In this document: positions 8,563-17,815 of the stretch, piece after piece | Layout of the letters: each line of letters starts with the position of its first letter | Numbering within the stretch: the stretch's first letter is position 1 | From: Bacteroidia bacterium | Lineage (GTDB): Bacteria > Bacteroidota > Bacteroidia > Palsa-965 | DNA length: 64,000 nt | Direction of reading: 5' to 3' | NCBI GenBank assembly: GCA_025454955.1 | Contig: JALONL010000015.1 | Location: 1 to 64,000 of the forward strand | Notes under the pieces: generated by a model | Told to the model about the DNA's origin: nothing | The model's input: only the letters and a program-made list of their open reading frames with translations | Database searches by the model: none | Translations under genes and position numbers: made by a program

Positions 8563-10137
8563 TTACTCTTTGCTTACAAACAGTTTTTTGCTTATTCTTT
8601 CACCGGCGGTGCTTACTACCGAAACCATATATACACCTGTGGCGGGTACATTTCCTTCGAGTTCAAAACGGTTGGCTCCGGGCTGTACGGCAAACTGTTG
8701 TTCGCTTACCAGGCGGCCGCGGCTGTCGTAGAGTGTGATGCGGTAATCCTGCGCGAATGCTGCGCTGATGTTTACAAATATATTTCCGTTTCCGGCAAAG
8801 GCATCAACCACATCGCCACTTGCAACGCAGGGCGAAACCATGAGTATTGACGATGCAGAACTGCTTCCATTGAAATCGGTTTGGCGGATGCGGTAGTAGT
8901 TTATGGTAGGGAGCGGAAGCGGATCAATGAACTGATAGTTATTAATCATGCTGCTGTTTCCGGCTCCCTGCACATTGCCGATGGCTGTCCATGAAGTGCC
9001 GTTGGTGCTGCGTTCGATGGTGAAGTAATCGTTGTTTTGTTCGGTGGCGGTGCTCCAGCGCAGCAGGGCGTGGTTGTTTGCGCAGTTGCCGGTTACAGTA
9101 AGCCATTCCACCGGCAGCGGGGCCAGTTGTGAGGAGAGCACCCACGGTGTGTAGGCGGCGGCAATGCTTACGCCGTTTGCAGTAACACTGCCCACACCGG
9201 CGGTTACACCGGTTCCGCTGCCCAGTACGGCATTGTCGGGAAGCCAGGCACCGGTGGCCCAATACTGAGCGCCAAGTGTGCCGGTGTTGAAGGCCGGAAC
9301 CAAAGTATTTTCGGTATTGCCGCGGTAGCTGAACGTGAGGTTGGCAGTTATTGCAGCAGTGCTGTTTATTTCCCACCAGCGGTCAATTACGGCTTCGTCT
9401 GAACCGTCCTGCGCCAGCGTGGGATCATACATGTGTGTAACGCCGGTGGCCCAGGGATTGTTGTTGCTGGCCGCCGTGGAGCGTGTGGCCACACTCACCG
9501 TAGCCGAAGTGGCGGGCACTTTATTGAATGTAAACGGAATGAGTACAGCAGCCGCAGTGCCAAACGGATACACATGCGCACCGGTGGTGGTGCCCATTTG
9601 CCAGCTTACTATGCTGGGATTGGTGGCCAGGTTGGTTTCGCTTTGAATGTAACCGGTGGTGTTGGTAATGGCAGCGCCGTTGGGATTGGATACATTGAGT
9701 GTAAACGAATTGAGCACCAGCGGACGCGTTCCGAGGCTTAACACTCCGGTAAGTGTGGAAATACCGCCTACAGTAGTATTTATGCCAAGTGTTTTGGAGC
9801 CCGTGCCCAGCAGCGAAAGATTGAAAAAAGTGGTAGAAGCACTGCCTCCGATGTTTTGCGCAGCACCGTTTAAAAGCACAGTGGCACCGTCGTTTGAGAA
9901 GCCCGCATTACCTGCATTGTTTACCCAGTTGCCGGCCACATACATGCTGCCTCCGGTGGTGGAATTGGTAATTAAACCACCGGCCTGTGAAGTGTAATTT
10001 CCGGTGGCACCGTCAACCACCACAGCCGAGCCGTTGGTGAGTACTATGCGCGCACCGTTATTAATAAGCCCCTGTGCGCCCAGCGAAAGAGCACTCAGCC
10101 ACAGGACGGCCATTACGAAATACCTGCTCTTTTGCAT
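8563..10137 (-). CDS. T9SS-sorted secreted protein
   Basis: 524 residues from ATG 10137; a longer TTG frame reaching back into the upstream gene was rejected because the signal peptide begins here (KSRYFVMAVLWLSALSLGAQ). Residues 25-140 are Gly/Asn/Thr-rich (GTGSKTLGINTTVGGISTLTG) like a beta-helix or adhesin stalk. The later segment ALLRWSTATEQNNDYFTIERS fits a fibronectin-like domain common in T9SS cargo, and the last 80 residues are a type A sorting domain (DYRITLYDSRGRLV, ATGVYMVSVV, KKLFVSKE). The start is only four bases after the preceding gene's stop, so the two are co-transcribed. Confidence 0.85.
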   Translation of the reverse strand: MQKSRYFVMAVLWLSALSLGAQGLINNGARIVLTNGSAVVVDGATGNYTSQAGGLITNSTTGGSMYVAGNWVNNAGNAGFSNDGATVLLNGAAQNIGGSASTTFFNLSLLGTGSKTLGINTTVGGISTLTGVLSLGTRPLVLNSFTLNVSNPNGAAITNTTGYIQSETNLATNPSIVSWQMGTTTGAHVYPFGTAAAVLIPFTFNKVPATSATVSVATRSTAASNNNPWATGVTHMYDPTLAQDGSDEAVIDRWWEINSTAAITANLTFSYRGNTENTLVPAFNTGTLGAQYWATGAWLPDNAVLGSGTGVTAGVGSVTANGVSIAAAYTPWVLSSQLAPLPVEWLTVTGNCANNHALLRWSTATEQNNDYFTIERSTNGTSWTAIGNVQGAGNSSMINNYQFIDPLPLPTINYYRIRQTDFNGSSSASSILMVSPCVASGDVVDAFAGNGNIFVNISAAFAQDYRITLYDSRGRLVSEQQFAVQPGANRFELEGNVPATGVYMVSVVSTAGERISKKLFVSKE

Positions 10138-10141
10138 CGGG

Positions 10142-11608
10142 TTACTGAGGTTTAACAATTTCTTTTTTCGGTGCCGGCACGCGTTCATGCTGTTGGGTGG
10201 CAGGTTGCGCTTCTTCGAGCGGGCCGGGTGCGGGGCCAAAGCGCACATCGGCAAATTTTGAAACGAGGTTGCCCTGCGCATCACGACTGTCGGCACGGTT
10301 GGCGGTTACAAACCAGGTAAAGTTTACATTGGAGTTACCGCTTTGTAATTCGATTACATCAAAACCGGTGGCTGTTTTGTTGGTTACAAACACACCGTTG
10401 CAGTCGCCCTCAAGCTGAATAATTACACGCAGCGGATGCCCGTCATTCACTGTAATGTTTTTGGTAAAGTTGGGATCGAGTTCAATATGAGCGCGGCCGT
10501 TAACCAACTGCCCTTGTCCGAAATCCTGAAACAATACTTCGGGAGCTTCGGGGCAATACAGGTTTACCAGTTGATTATTGGTATCGCGCACAATGGTTGA
10601 CACTGTACCCGGGCCGTTGATTTTGTAGTTGGTGGCTGCAGTGCGGCCGCCCACATAAGCATAGTCAGTTGCCGAACCGTTGTTAAAATAACCTCCCCAG
10701 GTATTGTTTCCGGTATTGTTTGCATGTCCGTAAACACCGGTAACGGTACCCGTAGCCGCAATACCGGTTCCGCCAGCAAGCGTACTGGCCGTGGTATTGT
10801 TGCCTACAAAAATACCACCGGTTGCGGCAGCCACAGAACCGAAGCCATATACCCCCGCATTGCTTGAGGTAAATGCCCCTCCGCTTCCACCTACCAGGGT
10901 GGCATAGGTGGCCAGGTTATTGCCCAACCCTGCTATTCCTGTACCTGTAGCGGCCGAAGAAGCACCAAAAACACCTGGTCTGCCTGCGGCAGTAGCATCG
11001 GCATAAACAGCATATCCGGCACTGGTAGCCACAAACAAACCTGCCGCTGAATTTCCACCTGAGGATGTATTCTCTCCATAAACGCCAATACCTGTGCCTG
11101 TTCCAGAGATATACCCGTTTATTGCAAAATTGGCCCCTGTGGTGTAAACAGAAAAAATATCGCCGGCAAAATAACCAAATGCACCGGGCTGGTTAAGCAC
11201 TACCTCGCCGTTTATACTGGCTGCAATGCGCATCCGCTCCACGTTGTTCGAAATCATGCGCACGGGCTGGGCATTGGTTGAACCCAGATACTCTGTACCG
11301 GCCAGCGTATTTCCGGCCAGTAACCATCCGCCCGAGGATGCCATGTATCGCCACACTGTGCCATCCCAGTAAAAAAATGCGCCCAATGTGGTATCATACA
11401 CAAAAAGGCCGGTAGCCGGAGTAGCAATCGCGGTACGCTGCGCAGTAGTCATGCGCGGAATTAACGCACCTCGTGTGGTGGACACCACATCAAGCATGGC
11501 CGAAGCATCGGGTGCGGCTCCGGTGGCGTTTATGCCTACATTCTGGGCATGGGTGCGGCCTGCACCAATTGCCACTAATACAATAGCAAGGGTAATTGTT
11601 TTTTTCAT
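10142..11608 (-). CDS. Secreted Gly/Ala/Thr-rich protein, tail-fibre-like (paralogue 1)
   Basis: 488 residues with a signal peptide ending at HAQ. The opening QNVGINATGAAPDASAMLD, the PRMTTAQRTAIATPATGLFVYDT segment and NTLAGTEYLGS belong to a Bacteroidota family often annotated as hypothetical or tail-fibre-like. The middle (150-350) is a run of short Gly-rich units such as GVYG and GTGIAGLG that could fold as a beta-solenoid. The end is Pro-rich (PAPGPLEEA, VPAPKK), with no T9SS sorting domain. The neighbouring gene at 11855 is a paralogue matching over about 125 residues at the N-terminus. Role unknown; a surface or structural protein is likely. Confidence 0.8.
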   Translation of the reverse strand: MKKTITLAIVLVAIGAGRTHAQNVGINATGAAPDASAMLDVVSTTRGALIPRMTTAQRTAIATPATGLFVYDTTLGAFFYWDGTVWRYMASSGGWLLAGNTLAGTEYLGSTNAQPVRMISNNVERMRIAASINGEVVLNQPGAFGYFAGDIFSVYTTGANFAINGYISGTGTGIGVYGENTSSGGNSAAGLFVATSAGYAVYADATAAGRPGVFGASSAATGTGIAGLGNNLATYATLVGGSGGAFTSSNAGVYGFGSVAAATGGIFVGNNTTASTLAGGTGIAATGTVTGVYGHANNTGNNTWGGYFNNGSATDYAYVGGRTAATNYKINGPGTVSTIVRDTNNQLVNLYCPEAPEVLFQDFGQGQLVNGRAHIELDPNFTKNITVNDGHPLRVIIQLEGDCNGVFVTNKTATGFDVIELQSGNSNVNFTWFVTANRADSRDAQGNLVSKFADVRFGPAPGPLEEAQPATQQHERVPAPKKEIVKPQ

Positions 11609-11716
11609 TCTGCTTTCTTTAGTTCCGGTTTAAAGAGCGCAGCGCAGGGGGGCTTTTGTGCTGGTCTGCTTAAATTTAAGAAATACAAACTAAACATTAG
11701 CGCATTTGGAAATAAA

Positions 11717-11736
11717 AACAGGTAGAAAAACCTGTT
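11717..11736 (-). terminator. Hairpin terminator (minus strand)
   Basis: AACAGGT at 11717-11723 pairs with ACCTGTT at 11730-11736 around a six-base loop. Read on the minus strand the stem is followed by TTTATTT. It lies 119 bases after the stop of the 11855-13423 gene and before the next minus gene. Confidence 0.55.
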
Positions 11737-11854
11737 AAACAGAGGCTTTTTTCTCCCCTCAAACTTATTTCAACCGTTAAATCGGGAATAATTTAACTGC
11801 TCTTCCACGTAATCCTTTCGGATTAACAGTTTCTTTATCCGGTAACCAGTTGGT

Positions 11855-13423
11855 TTATTGTGGTGAAGGAGTTGTGGATGCCTGATTGGCGGGCGGTGTA
11901 TCAAACCTAACCTGCTGCCCGTCCCACCAGAGTGAGCCGGCCGGCTCACCAAAACTATCATCCAGCATTACGCGGCGGATATATTCATCGAACGATGCAT
12001 CTCTGATTTCGGCCGAAACGTCAGTACCAGAATCGGTTATCGTAGCCACCGCAATCCAGGTAAAAGAAACCGACGATGATTGTGTGCCGTTTTCCCGCAC
12101 CGTAAACCCGTCGGGCCGAATTTCTTCAATATACAAACCTGTTACCGGTCCCAGCGGCGAAACAGTTACAATTACATCCTCCCCGTTTCCGGTGAGTGCG
12201 GCAAAACTGCTGTCGAACTGCACCACGCCCATACCGGCGCTGAGTTGTCCGCGCCCTTTGCAATACACATCGCGCGTAACTCCGGCGGCGGCATAAGTGG
12301 CCACACGTCCCGTTGAACCATTGCTGCGCGGGATAAACTGCACAATGGCATTATTGGTAATGGTAAGCCCGTCCACATAAACCCCAAACCGATTGCCCGA
12401 AAGCACTGTGCCATATACCTGTCCGTGAATCCAGCTTCCCATTACACCGCCGCTTATGCCTGCACCAATGCCCTGATTTCTTTCGGAAGGATAAACAGAC
12501 AATGCCGCAGTGGGGCTGGCCATGCGGCCGGTGCCGCTTCCTGTCGGGTTAGTGGTGTTGCTGGTGTACATACCATACGTGGTGGTTGATACGGAGTAAT
12601 ATGCCAGACAGGCCCAGGTGGCTGTTCCGTTATTGGTTTGGCCTAGTACTCCGCCTGTTCGTACAGACGAATTACCGACTGTTGTGCCAGCCACACCAAA
12701 ACTGTATTGTGCAGTGTTACTAAGAGTCCCCCATACCCCACGATTAAAACTGGTACTGTAATTTACACCAGCAGAGTTATTCGAAGTGACTCCCATGACT
12801 CCGGCGGAACTTATAGCTGTATTTTGTGTTCCCGAATACCTGCCAATGATACCATATGTTGAGTTACCAGAAGAAGCAGCAGACGACTCTCCAACAATAG
12901 CACTGTTCCCGGCCGAATTAGAACTGGATGTAGCTGTAATTGCAAAGCGTTCGGTTGCAGTAGCTGTTACAGTAAATAATTGATTGGCGGGCGGAGCAGT
13001 GTTATTCACCCCAATTTGCCCGCTGCTTAAAATCCGCATCCGCTCGGCATTGTTGGAATAGAACAATACGGGCTGTGCATTTATAGAACCAATAAATTCT
13101 GTACCGGCCAGTGTATTGCCCGCCAGCCTCCAATTATTGTTCGATGCCATTTCGGTCCAGGCTGTGCCGTTGTAAAACCAGAAACTGTTTGTGGTGGTAT
13201 CATATACATACAACCCGGTGGCCGGTGTGGCAATGGCTGTGCGCTGAACTGAGGTCATACGCGGCACGAGCATACCTCTGGAAGTGGAAACCACATCGAG
13301 CATGGCCGAGGCATCGGGCGCGGCGCCGGTGGCATTAATGCCCACATTTTGTGCGTGAATTGCCGACGCAACACACACCGCAGCAATGGCTGTAAGGATA
13401 AGTTGAAAGGCTGGGGCCTTCAT
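11855..13423 (-). CDS. Secreted tail-fibre-like protein (paralogue 2)
   Basis: 522 residues with a signal peptide (FQLILTAIAAVCVASAIHA). The first 125 mature residues match the 10142-11608 protein almost word for word (QNVGINATGAAPDASAMLD, then PRMTS, TGLYVYDTT and NTLAGTEFIGS), so the two arose by tandem duplication. The middle (about 150-370) differs: Ser/Asn/Gly-rich with GVWG, GVAG and GVLG units. The C-terminal 150 residues (YCKGRGQLSAGMGVVQFDSSF, ENGTQSSSVSFTWIAVA) recall the paralogue's SNVNFTWFVTANRADS end. There is no T9SS sorting domain. Function unknown. Confidence 0.8.
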   Translation of the reverse strand: MKAPAFQLILTAIAAVCVASAIHAQNVGINATGAAPDASAMLDVVSTSRGMLVPRMTSVQRTAIATPATGLYVYDTTTNSFWFYNGTAWTEMASNNNWRLAGNTLAGTEFIGSINAQPVLFYSNNAERMRILSSGQIGVNNTAPPANQLFTVTATATERFAITATSSSNSAGNSAIVGESSAASSGNSTYGIIGRYSGTQNTAISSAGVMGVTSNNSAGVNYSTSFNRGVWGTLSNTAQYSFGVAGTTVGNSSVRTGGVLGQTNNGTATWACLAYYSVSTTTYGMYTSNTTNPTGSGTGRMASPTAALSVYPSERNQGIGAGISGGVMGSWIHGQVYGTVLSGNRFGVYVDGLTITNNAIVQFIPRSNGSTGRVATYAAAGVTRDVYCKGRGQLSAGMGVVQFDSSFAALTGNGEDVIVTVSPLGPVTGLYIEEIRPDGFTVRENGTQSSSVSFTWIAVATITDSGTDVSAEIRDASFDEYIRRVMLDDSFGEPAGSLWWDGQQVRFDTPPANQASTTPSPQ

Positions 13424-13475
13424 TTTTCGACTGATTGGAGGCAGGGATACTTTTTGCCTCTGGGATTGTTAATTT

Positions 13476-13507
13476 CAAAAATAAGTAAACCCCGGGGACA
13501 AAACCAA
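13476..13507 (-). promoter_or_regulatory. Candidate promoter of the secreted-protein cluster
   Basis: On the minus strand TATTTTTG (13476-13483) matches the Bacteroidota -7 box TAnnTTTG, with a TTG (13505-13507) 21 bases upstream. It is 52 bases before the first gene's start, in the gap shared with divergent pabB. Confidence 0.5.
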
Positions 13508-13576
13508 GAAAAACTACGTGAATTTCAATGATTTAATAGTAAACGATCTGAAACAGCACTGTATTTTTGGCGAAGT

Positions 13577-14872
13577 ATGCGTAACTGGTATCGTTTCCCT
13601 TTTGCTCAGGAAAAGCTTTTAACTACACTCACTACTCTTGCCAACAGGTACGACAAGGCCTGTGTGTGCGGATGCAATGTACCCGGTGGTTTTTCAGAAG
13701 AACTCATTGGCGGCTTTGGTATGGCCGACGAAATTTTGCCGCAAGAAAACCAAGATGCTTTTGCACGTTTGCAGGAATTTACGCAAACTCACCGCGACTG
13801 GCTGTTCGGACATTTCAGTTACGATTTAAAAAATCAGATTGAAAAAGGGTTGCGCTCGGAACATCCCGACGGAATCGGATTTCCGATGCTGTATTTTTTT
13901 CGTCCGCGTGTGGTGGTGAAAAAGCTTGATGCGCACACGATAGAAATAGGCACAGCCACGCGTGCGGAGGCCGATGCTTTTTTTGCGGAAATGCTGACTG
14001 TAAAACCATCGGACGAAGTATTGCTTACGCCTCCGGCCATTGCCGAACGCACATCGCGGGAGGATTACCTGAATGCGGTAAACCGGCTCAAGGCACATAT
14101 TGCGCGCGGCGATATTTACGAAACCAATTACTGCATGGAATATTATGCCGAAGAGGTGAAACTCAATCCGGCGGCTTTACACTTGCGGCTTTGCGCATTG
14201 AGTGAAGCGCCCTTTGCAGCATATTATAAAGTTGGTGAAAGGCATCTCTGCTGTGCCAGTCCCGAACGTTTTTTGCAGAAACAAAAAAGCACCCTGCGTT
14301 CGCAACCCATTAAAGGCACACGCAGGCGCGGCAGCACGCCCGAGGAAGACGAACAGCTCAGACGCGAACTGCAGGCCGATCAGAAAGAGCGGTGCGAAAA
14401 TGTGATGATTGTGGATCTGGTGCGCAACGATCTTTCGCGGAGTGCGGTGCGCGGCAGTGTGCATGTGCCGGAGCTGTTTGGGGTGTATACGTTTAAAACG
14501 GTGCATCAGCTTATTTCTACCGTGCAGGCTGAACTGCGTGCCGATGTGCATCCTGTGGAAGCCATAAAAAGAGCATTCCCCATGGGTTCCATGACCGGCG
14601 CGCCCAAAGTACGGGCCATGCAGCTTTGCGAAGAAACCGAGCACATGAAACGCGGGCTGTATTCGGGTGCGGTGGGCTATTTTACGCCCGATATGGATTT
14701 CGATTTCAATGTGGTGATACGCAGCATACAATATAATGCGGACAGCGGTTTTCTTTCGCTCAAAGCGGGCAGCGCCATTACGGCGGCAGCAGAGGCCGAA
14801 AGCGAATACGAAGAATGCCGCCTCAAGGCTGCGGCCATGCTCAGGGCGCTTGGCGTGGAAAAATCAGTGTAG
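13577..14872 (+). CDS. pabB: Aminodeoxychorismate synthase component I
   Basis: 431 residues. It converts chorismate plus ammonia to 4-amino-4-deoxychorismate for folate. The chorismate-binding domain is complete: ETNYCMEYYAEEV, CCASPERFL, the motif PIKGT with Lys246 (PabB type; anthranilate synthases have Ala there), IVDLVRNDLSRSA, and GSMTGAPKVRAMQL followed by RGLYSGAVGYF. The glutamine amidotransferase partner (PabA) is not adjacent. A TATTTTTG box at 13562 lies only eight bases before the ATG, so any transcript from it would have almost no leader. tilS follows after nine bases, suggesting an operon. Confidence 0.88.
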   Translation: MRNWYRFPFAQEKLLTTLTTLANRYDKACVCGCNVPGGFSEELIGGFGMADEILPQENQDAFARLQEFTQTHRDWLFGHFSYDLKNQIEKGLRSEHPDGIGFPMLYFFRPRVVVKKLDAHTIEIGTATRAEADAFFAEMLTVKPSDEVLLTPPAIAERTSREDYLNAVNRLKAHIARGDIYETNYCMEYYAEEVKLNPAALHLRLCALSEAPFAAYYKVGERHLCCASPERFLQKQKSTLRSQPIKGTRRRGSTPEEDEQLRRELQADQKERCENVMIVDLVRNDLSRSAVRGSVHVPELFGVYTFKTVHQLISTVQAELRADVHPVEAIKRAFPMGSMTGAPKVRAMQLCEETEHMKRGLYSGAVGYFTPDMDFDFNVVIRSIQYNADSGFLSLKAGSAITAAAEAESEYEECRLKAAAMLRALGVEKSV

Positions 14873-14881
14873 CTTTGCGCA

Positions 14882-16204
14882 GTGAGTAAAAAGCCTGGTT
14901 TGTATGCCGCATTTGCCGCCGCACTTGGCCGCCTCGACGGGGCTGCCAACAGGTTTGTGCTGGCTGCCGTGAGCGGCGGGGCCGACTCGGTAGTGATGCT
15001 GCACCTGTTGCACACGCACGGCGTAAAATGTGCAGTGGCGCATGTAAACTACAAACTTCGCGGCGAAGAATCGGATGGCGATGCCGAGTTTGTGCGCAGT
15101 CTGGCTGCTGAATACGACATGCCTTTTTACCTGCACGAATGCGGCAGCCACGAACTTCACGGCTCGCTGCAAAGCACGGCGCGTGAAATACGCTACACGT
15201 TTTTTCAACGCATTGCCCGCCAAAACGGCTGCACCAGTATTGCCACCGCACACCACTTCAACGACTCGGCCGAAACACTGCTGCTGCAACTTGCCCGCGG
15301 CACCGGAATTGACGGGGCAGCCGGCATACGCGATAAGCAGGGCAATGTCATTCGTCCGCTGCTGCAATTTACACGCGAAGAAATTGAGCAATACGCCAGT
15401 GAGCATCAACTCGCCTGGCGCACCGACAGCAGCAACCTTACCGACAACTACACCCGCAACCGCATCCGCCACCACGTATTGCCCGAACTGCTGAACGCCG
15501 TACCACAGGGCCGCGAGGGCCTGCAACACTCGCTGCACCTGCTCGGCGAAACGCAGCAGCTCATTGCCCACGCCGCACACACGTTTGCGCAGGCACACAC
15601 GCGCACACACGACAATCATTACTACATCAGCACCGAAGCCCTGCTGCAACAGCCTGCACCGGCACTCATACTTCATCACCTGCTCAAAAACCACGGCGTT
15701 CCCGGCTGGGCCACTGCACCTGCCGTTCAATTGCTGCATACCGAAACCGGCACACAATTTTATGCCGCACACTACATCTTCACCCGCAACCGCACCGAAA
15801 TTGCCGTAAGCCTCACCGAAATTCCCGAGCCCGCCACCTACTCGCTCCAACCCGAAAATCTGCCCGCGTTTTTCAAAACAGAAAACGTTTCGCACGAAAA
15901 TCCGTTTTCAAACAATCCCTGGCAGATTGCATTGGATGCTGAAAAATTGCAGTGGCCGCTCACGCTCCGCCCCTGGCAAACCGGCGAAAACATGCAGCCG
16001 CTGGGCATGAAAAACCGCAAAAACATAAGCGATATTCTTACCGATGCACACTGGCCTTCGCACCTGCGAAAACGCACAATGGTGGTGCTCAGCGGCGAAG
16101 AAATAATTTGGATTCCCGGCTGCCGGATGAGCGAAAAAGTACGCATCACCACTGATACAACAACCGCAATTCAGTTTACGTTTGATCCTGAGTATTATGC
16201 CTGA
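14882..16204 (+). CDS. tilS: tRNA(Ile)-lysidine synthase
   Basis: 440 residues with a GTG start nine bases after pabB. TilS changes C34 of the CAU-anticodon isoleucine tRNA to lysidine, which switches it from Met to Ile decoding; the enzyme is essential in most bacteria. The N-terminal PP-loop SGGADS (residues 31-36) binds ATP, followed by AVAHVNYKLRGEESDGDAEFV and TAHHFNDSAETLLLQLARG, both family signatures. The C-terminal region (LRPWQTGENMQPLGMKNRKNISDIL) is the tRNA-binding domain. The next gene starts inside its last eight bases. Confidence 0.93.
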   Translation: MSKKPGLYAAFAAALGRLDGAANRFVLAAVSGGADSVVMLHLLHTHGVKCAVAHVNYKLRGEESDGDAEFVRSLAAEYDMPFYLHECGSHELHGSLQSTAREIRYTFFQRIARQNGCTSIATAHHFNDSAETLLLQLARGTGIDGAAGIRDKQGNVIRPLLQFTREEIEQYASEHQLAWRTDSSNLTDNYTRNRIRHHVLPELLNAVPQGREGLQHSLHLLGETQQLIAHAAHTFAQAHTRTHDNHYYISTEALLQQPAPALILHHLLKNHGVPGWATAPAVQLLHTETGTQFYAAHYIFTRNRTEIAVSLTEIPEPATYSLQPENLPAFFKTENVSHENPFSNNPWQIALDAEKLQWPLTLRPWQTGENMQPLGMKNRKNISDILTDAHWPSHLRKRTMVVLSGEEIIWIPGCRMSEKVRITTDTTTAIQFTFDPEYYA

Positions 16205-16754
16205 AACCGAACACATCCATTTCGACGAGCGGCAGTACCACGGACTCAACCGCCACTCCTTACTGCGCCGTTTGCTGCTGGCCACGTTTTGCTTTGTGGG
16301 CTATTACTGGTCGGAAAACCCGAAGCCGGTGGAACTTGAATTTTTCCGCATTGGCGAATACCCCGGCAACGACCGCTCGGGCGATTTGTTTTTTGTGCTC
16401 GGGCTGGCCGTGCTGGCGCTTTCGGTGGTACTGCTTTTTGTGCTGCACATGCGTACACAGGTTTTGGCGCAGGCGGTGCTGGTTGACGGGCGCTGGCCGG
16501 TGAAAAGGGTGCGGATAGATTTAAACGGTATTAAAGCCGTGCGACGTGTACGTTTGCGCCCCTCGTTTTTAAACCGTCCGGTGTATAATCTTTTCAACCG
16601 CGGAATGATTCGTTTTTACACCCACGGCAACGATGCCGTAGAACTTACCACCACCGACAATATCATTTACCGCATTGGCACACAGCGCCACGAAGAACTG
16701 ATAAATTGCATCAGACAACGCCTGAACGAAATACAGGCAAAACCCGCCATCTGA
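16197..16754 (+). CDS. Membrane protein of unknown function, two helices and a PH-like tail
   Basis: 185 residues from ATG 16197, overlapping the tilS stop by eight bases. There are two hydrophobic segments, about residues 25-42 (LLLATFCFVGYYW) and 63-85 (LFFVLGLAVLALSVVLLFVL). The cytosolic C-terminal part, with alternating strands ending in YRIGTQRHEELINCIRQRL, resembles a bacterial PH-like domain as in YdbT/DUF304-type proteins; that likeness is inference. It is probably co-transcribed with pabB and tilS, but nothing ties it to their functions. Confidence 0.7.
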   Translation: MPETEHIHFDERQYHGLNRHSLLRRLLLATFCFVGYYWSENPKPVELEFFRIGEYPGNDRSGDLFFVLGLAVLALSVVLLFVLHMRTQVLAQAVLVDGRWPVKRVRIDLNGIKAVRRVRLRPSFLNRPVYNLFNRGMIRFYTHGNDAVELTTTDNIIYRIGTQRHEELINCIRQRLNEIQAKPAI

Positions 16755-16896
16755 TTTTTGATATTTTAACAGGGAAATACTTGTTAACACGTAATTAGCC
16801 TAATGTTATAAACAACACTTGACTTTCTGGAACAGGCTTCTTAATTTCATCGTACAAACACTCACACTGATCTCTCACAATTTAATCCTTATCGAA

Positions 16897-17187
16897 ATGG
16901 GAGCCATTCCTTCACTCATCAACATCGAGAAAGAGCAGGTACGCGACCTCCGCTTCCCCGCCGGAGAAGTACTGCACAGCGAAGAAGCACGCCATCGTCG
17001 TCAGTCTGAACTCGACAGGGCACTTGTACTTGGCAATATCGACCATAACAAAGTGCGCATAATATTCAGTGATGCCGAGGGTTTGAAGGAAGTTCAAACC
17101 ACAATTTGGGCTGTTACCGACGAGCGGATTATTCTCAAAAGCGGCATGGTAATTCCCATCCGCCGCATTGTAGAAGTAATTACCTGA
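16897..17187 (+). CDS. Small conserved-looking cytosolic protein
   Basis: 96 residues from ATG 16897; an upstream TTG start would add a poorly coding leader. The sequence (INIEKEQVRDLRFPAGEVLHSEEARHRRQ, NKVRIIFSDAEGLKEVQTTIWAVTDERIILKSGMVIPIRRIVEVI) is a compact alpha/beta protein ending in strands. I know similar short Bacteroidota proteins only as hypothetical. A strong terminator follows, so it has its own transcript or ends the tilS operon. Confidence 0.65.
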   Translation: MGAIPSLINIEKEQVRDLRFPAGEVLHSEEARHRRQSELDRALVLGNIDHNKVRIIFSDAEGLKEVQTTIWAVTDERIILKSGMVIPIRRIVEVIT

Positions 17188-17206
17188 AATTTAACACCAT
17201 CCAAGT

Positions 17207-17237
17207 AAGTCCGGGAAAGTAACCCGGACTTTTTTTG
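17207..17237 (+). terminator. Intrinsic terminator
   Basis: AAGTCCGGG (17207-17215) pairs perfectly with CCCGGACTT (17223-17231) around a seven-base loop and is followed by a T run. It lies 19 bases after the small cytosolic gene. Confidence 0.85.
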
Positions 17238-17329
17238 TACGTAAAACGATATAGCTTTGAATTACACACCCGGCCACACACCGGTTTTAGCACACACATT
17301 TTAAATACAAACGTTTCACACACAATCCC

Positions 17330-17815
17330 ATGCGTAACCCTGTTATCCGCCGCACCACCGTGGCAGTGTTCTTCGTCGGCTTACTTACCATGTTCAGTGC
17401 TTTTCGTGTACAGCGTATTAATGCGGTGCGCGTAAAGTGGAACACCCAGGTGGTTAAAATTTCCGACACCGAAGCCGAATTGCGGTTTACCGCCCAGATT
17501 CCCGGAGGCTGGCACATGTTTTCGCAAACCGTGCCCGATGTAAATGGCCCAATGGCACTCAATTTTGAGTTTGACGCGTCAGACGAATTCCAGACCGTTG
17601 GCCAGCCCATAGAAAACGGCAAAGTACAGCCCGTTTACGAACCCGCCATCGACATGCAGGTAAACAGCCTCGAAGGGCAGGTACAATACACACAGAAAAT
17701 CAAGATTACCGCCGGCAAACAACCCGTTATCCGGGGCGTAATCAATTATATGCTGAGCAATACCACCGAAATGCTTCCTCCCGATGAAGAAGAATTAGAA
17801 ATCAGCATAAACTAA
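17330..17815 (+). CDS. Periplasmic DsbD-alpha-like domain protein
   Basis: 161 residues with an N-terminal hydrophobic export signal (VAVFFVGLLTMFSAF). The rest resembles the N-terminal (alpha) domain of DsbD: VKWNTQVVKISDTEAELRFTAQIPGGWHMFSQTVP aligns in pattern with the next gene's VKWSSSVVKTGEGTAELVVQATIQKTWHLYTQNP. It lacks the two redox cysteines present in that domain of dsbD, so it probably binds or scaffolds rather than exchanging disulfides. It lies 97 bases before dsbD and is likely part of the same locus. Confidence 0.7.
   Translation: MRNPVIRRTTVAVFFVGLLTMFSAFRVQRINAVRVKWNTQVVKISDTEAELRFTAQIPGGWHMFSQTVPDVNGPMALNFEFDASDEFQTVGQPIENGKVQPVYEPAIDMQVNSLEGQVQYTQKIKITAGKQPVIRGVINYMLSNTTEMLPPDEEELEISIN

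Noticed and set aside
13577..14872. Anthranilate synthase component I (TrpE)
   Set aside because: The PIKGT motif with lysine is diagnostic of PabB; TrpE has alanine there, and no trp gene is adjacent.
14864..15895. 343-codon minus-strand frame opposite tilS
   Set aside because: tilS shows intact PP-loop and tRNA-binding motifs in the other strand; the opposite frame is low-complexity Val/Gly/Cys-rich, typical of a shadow.
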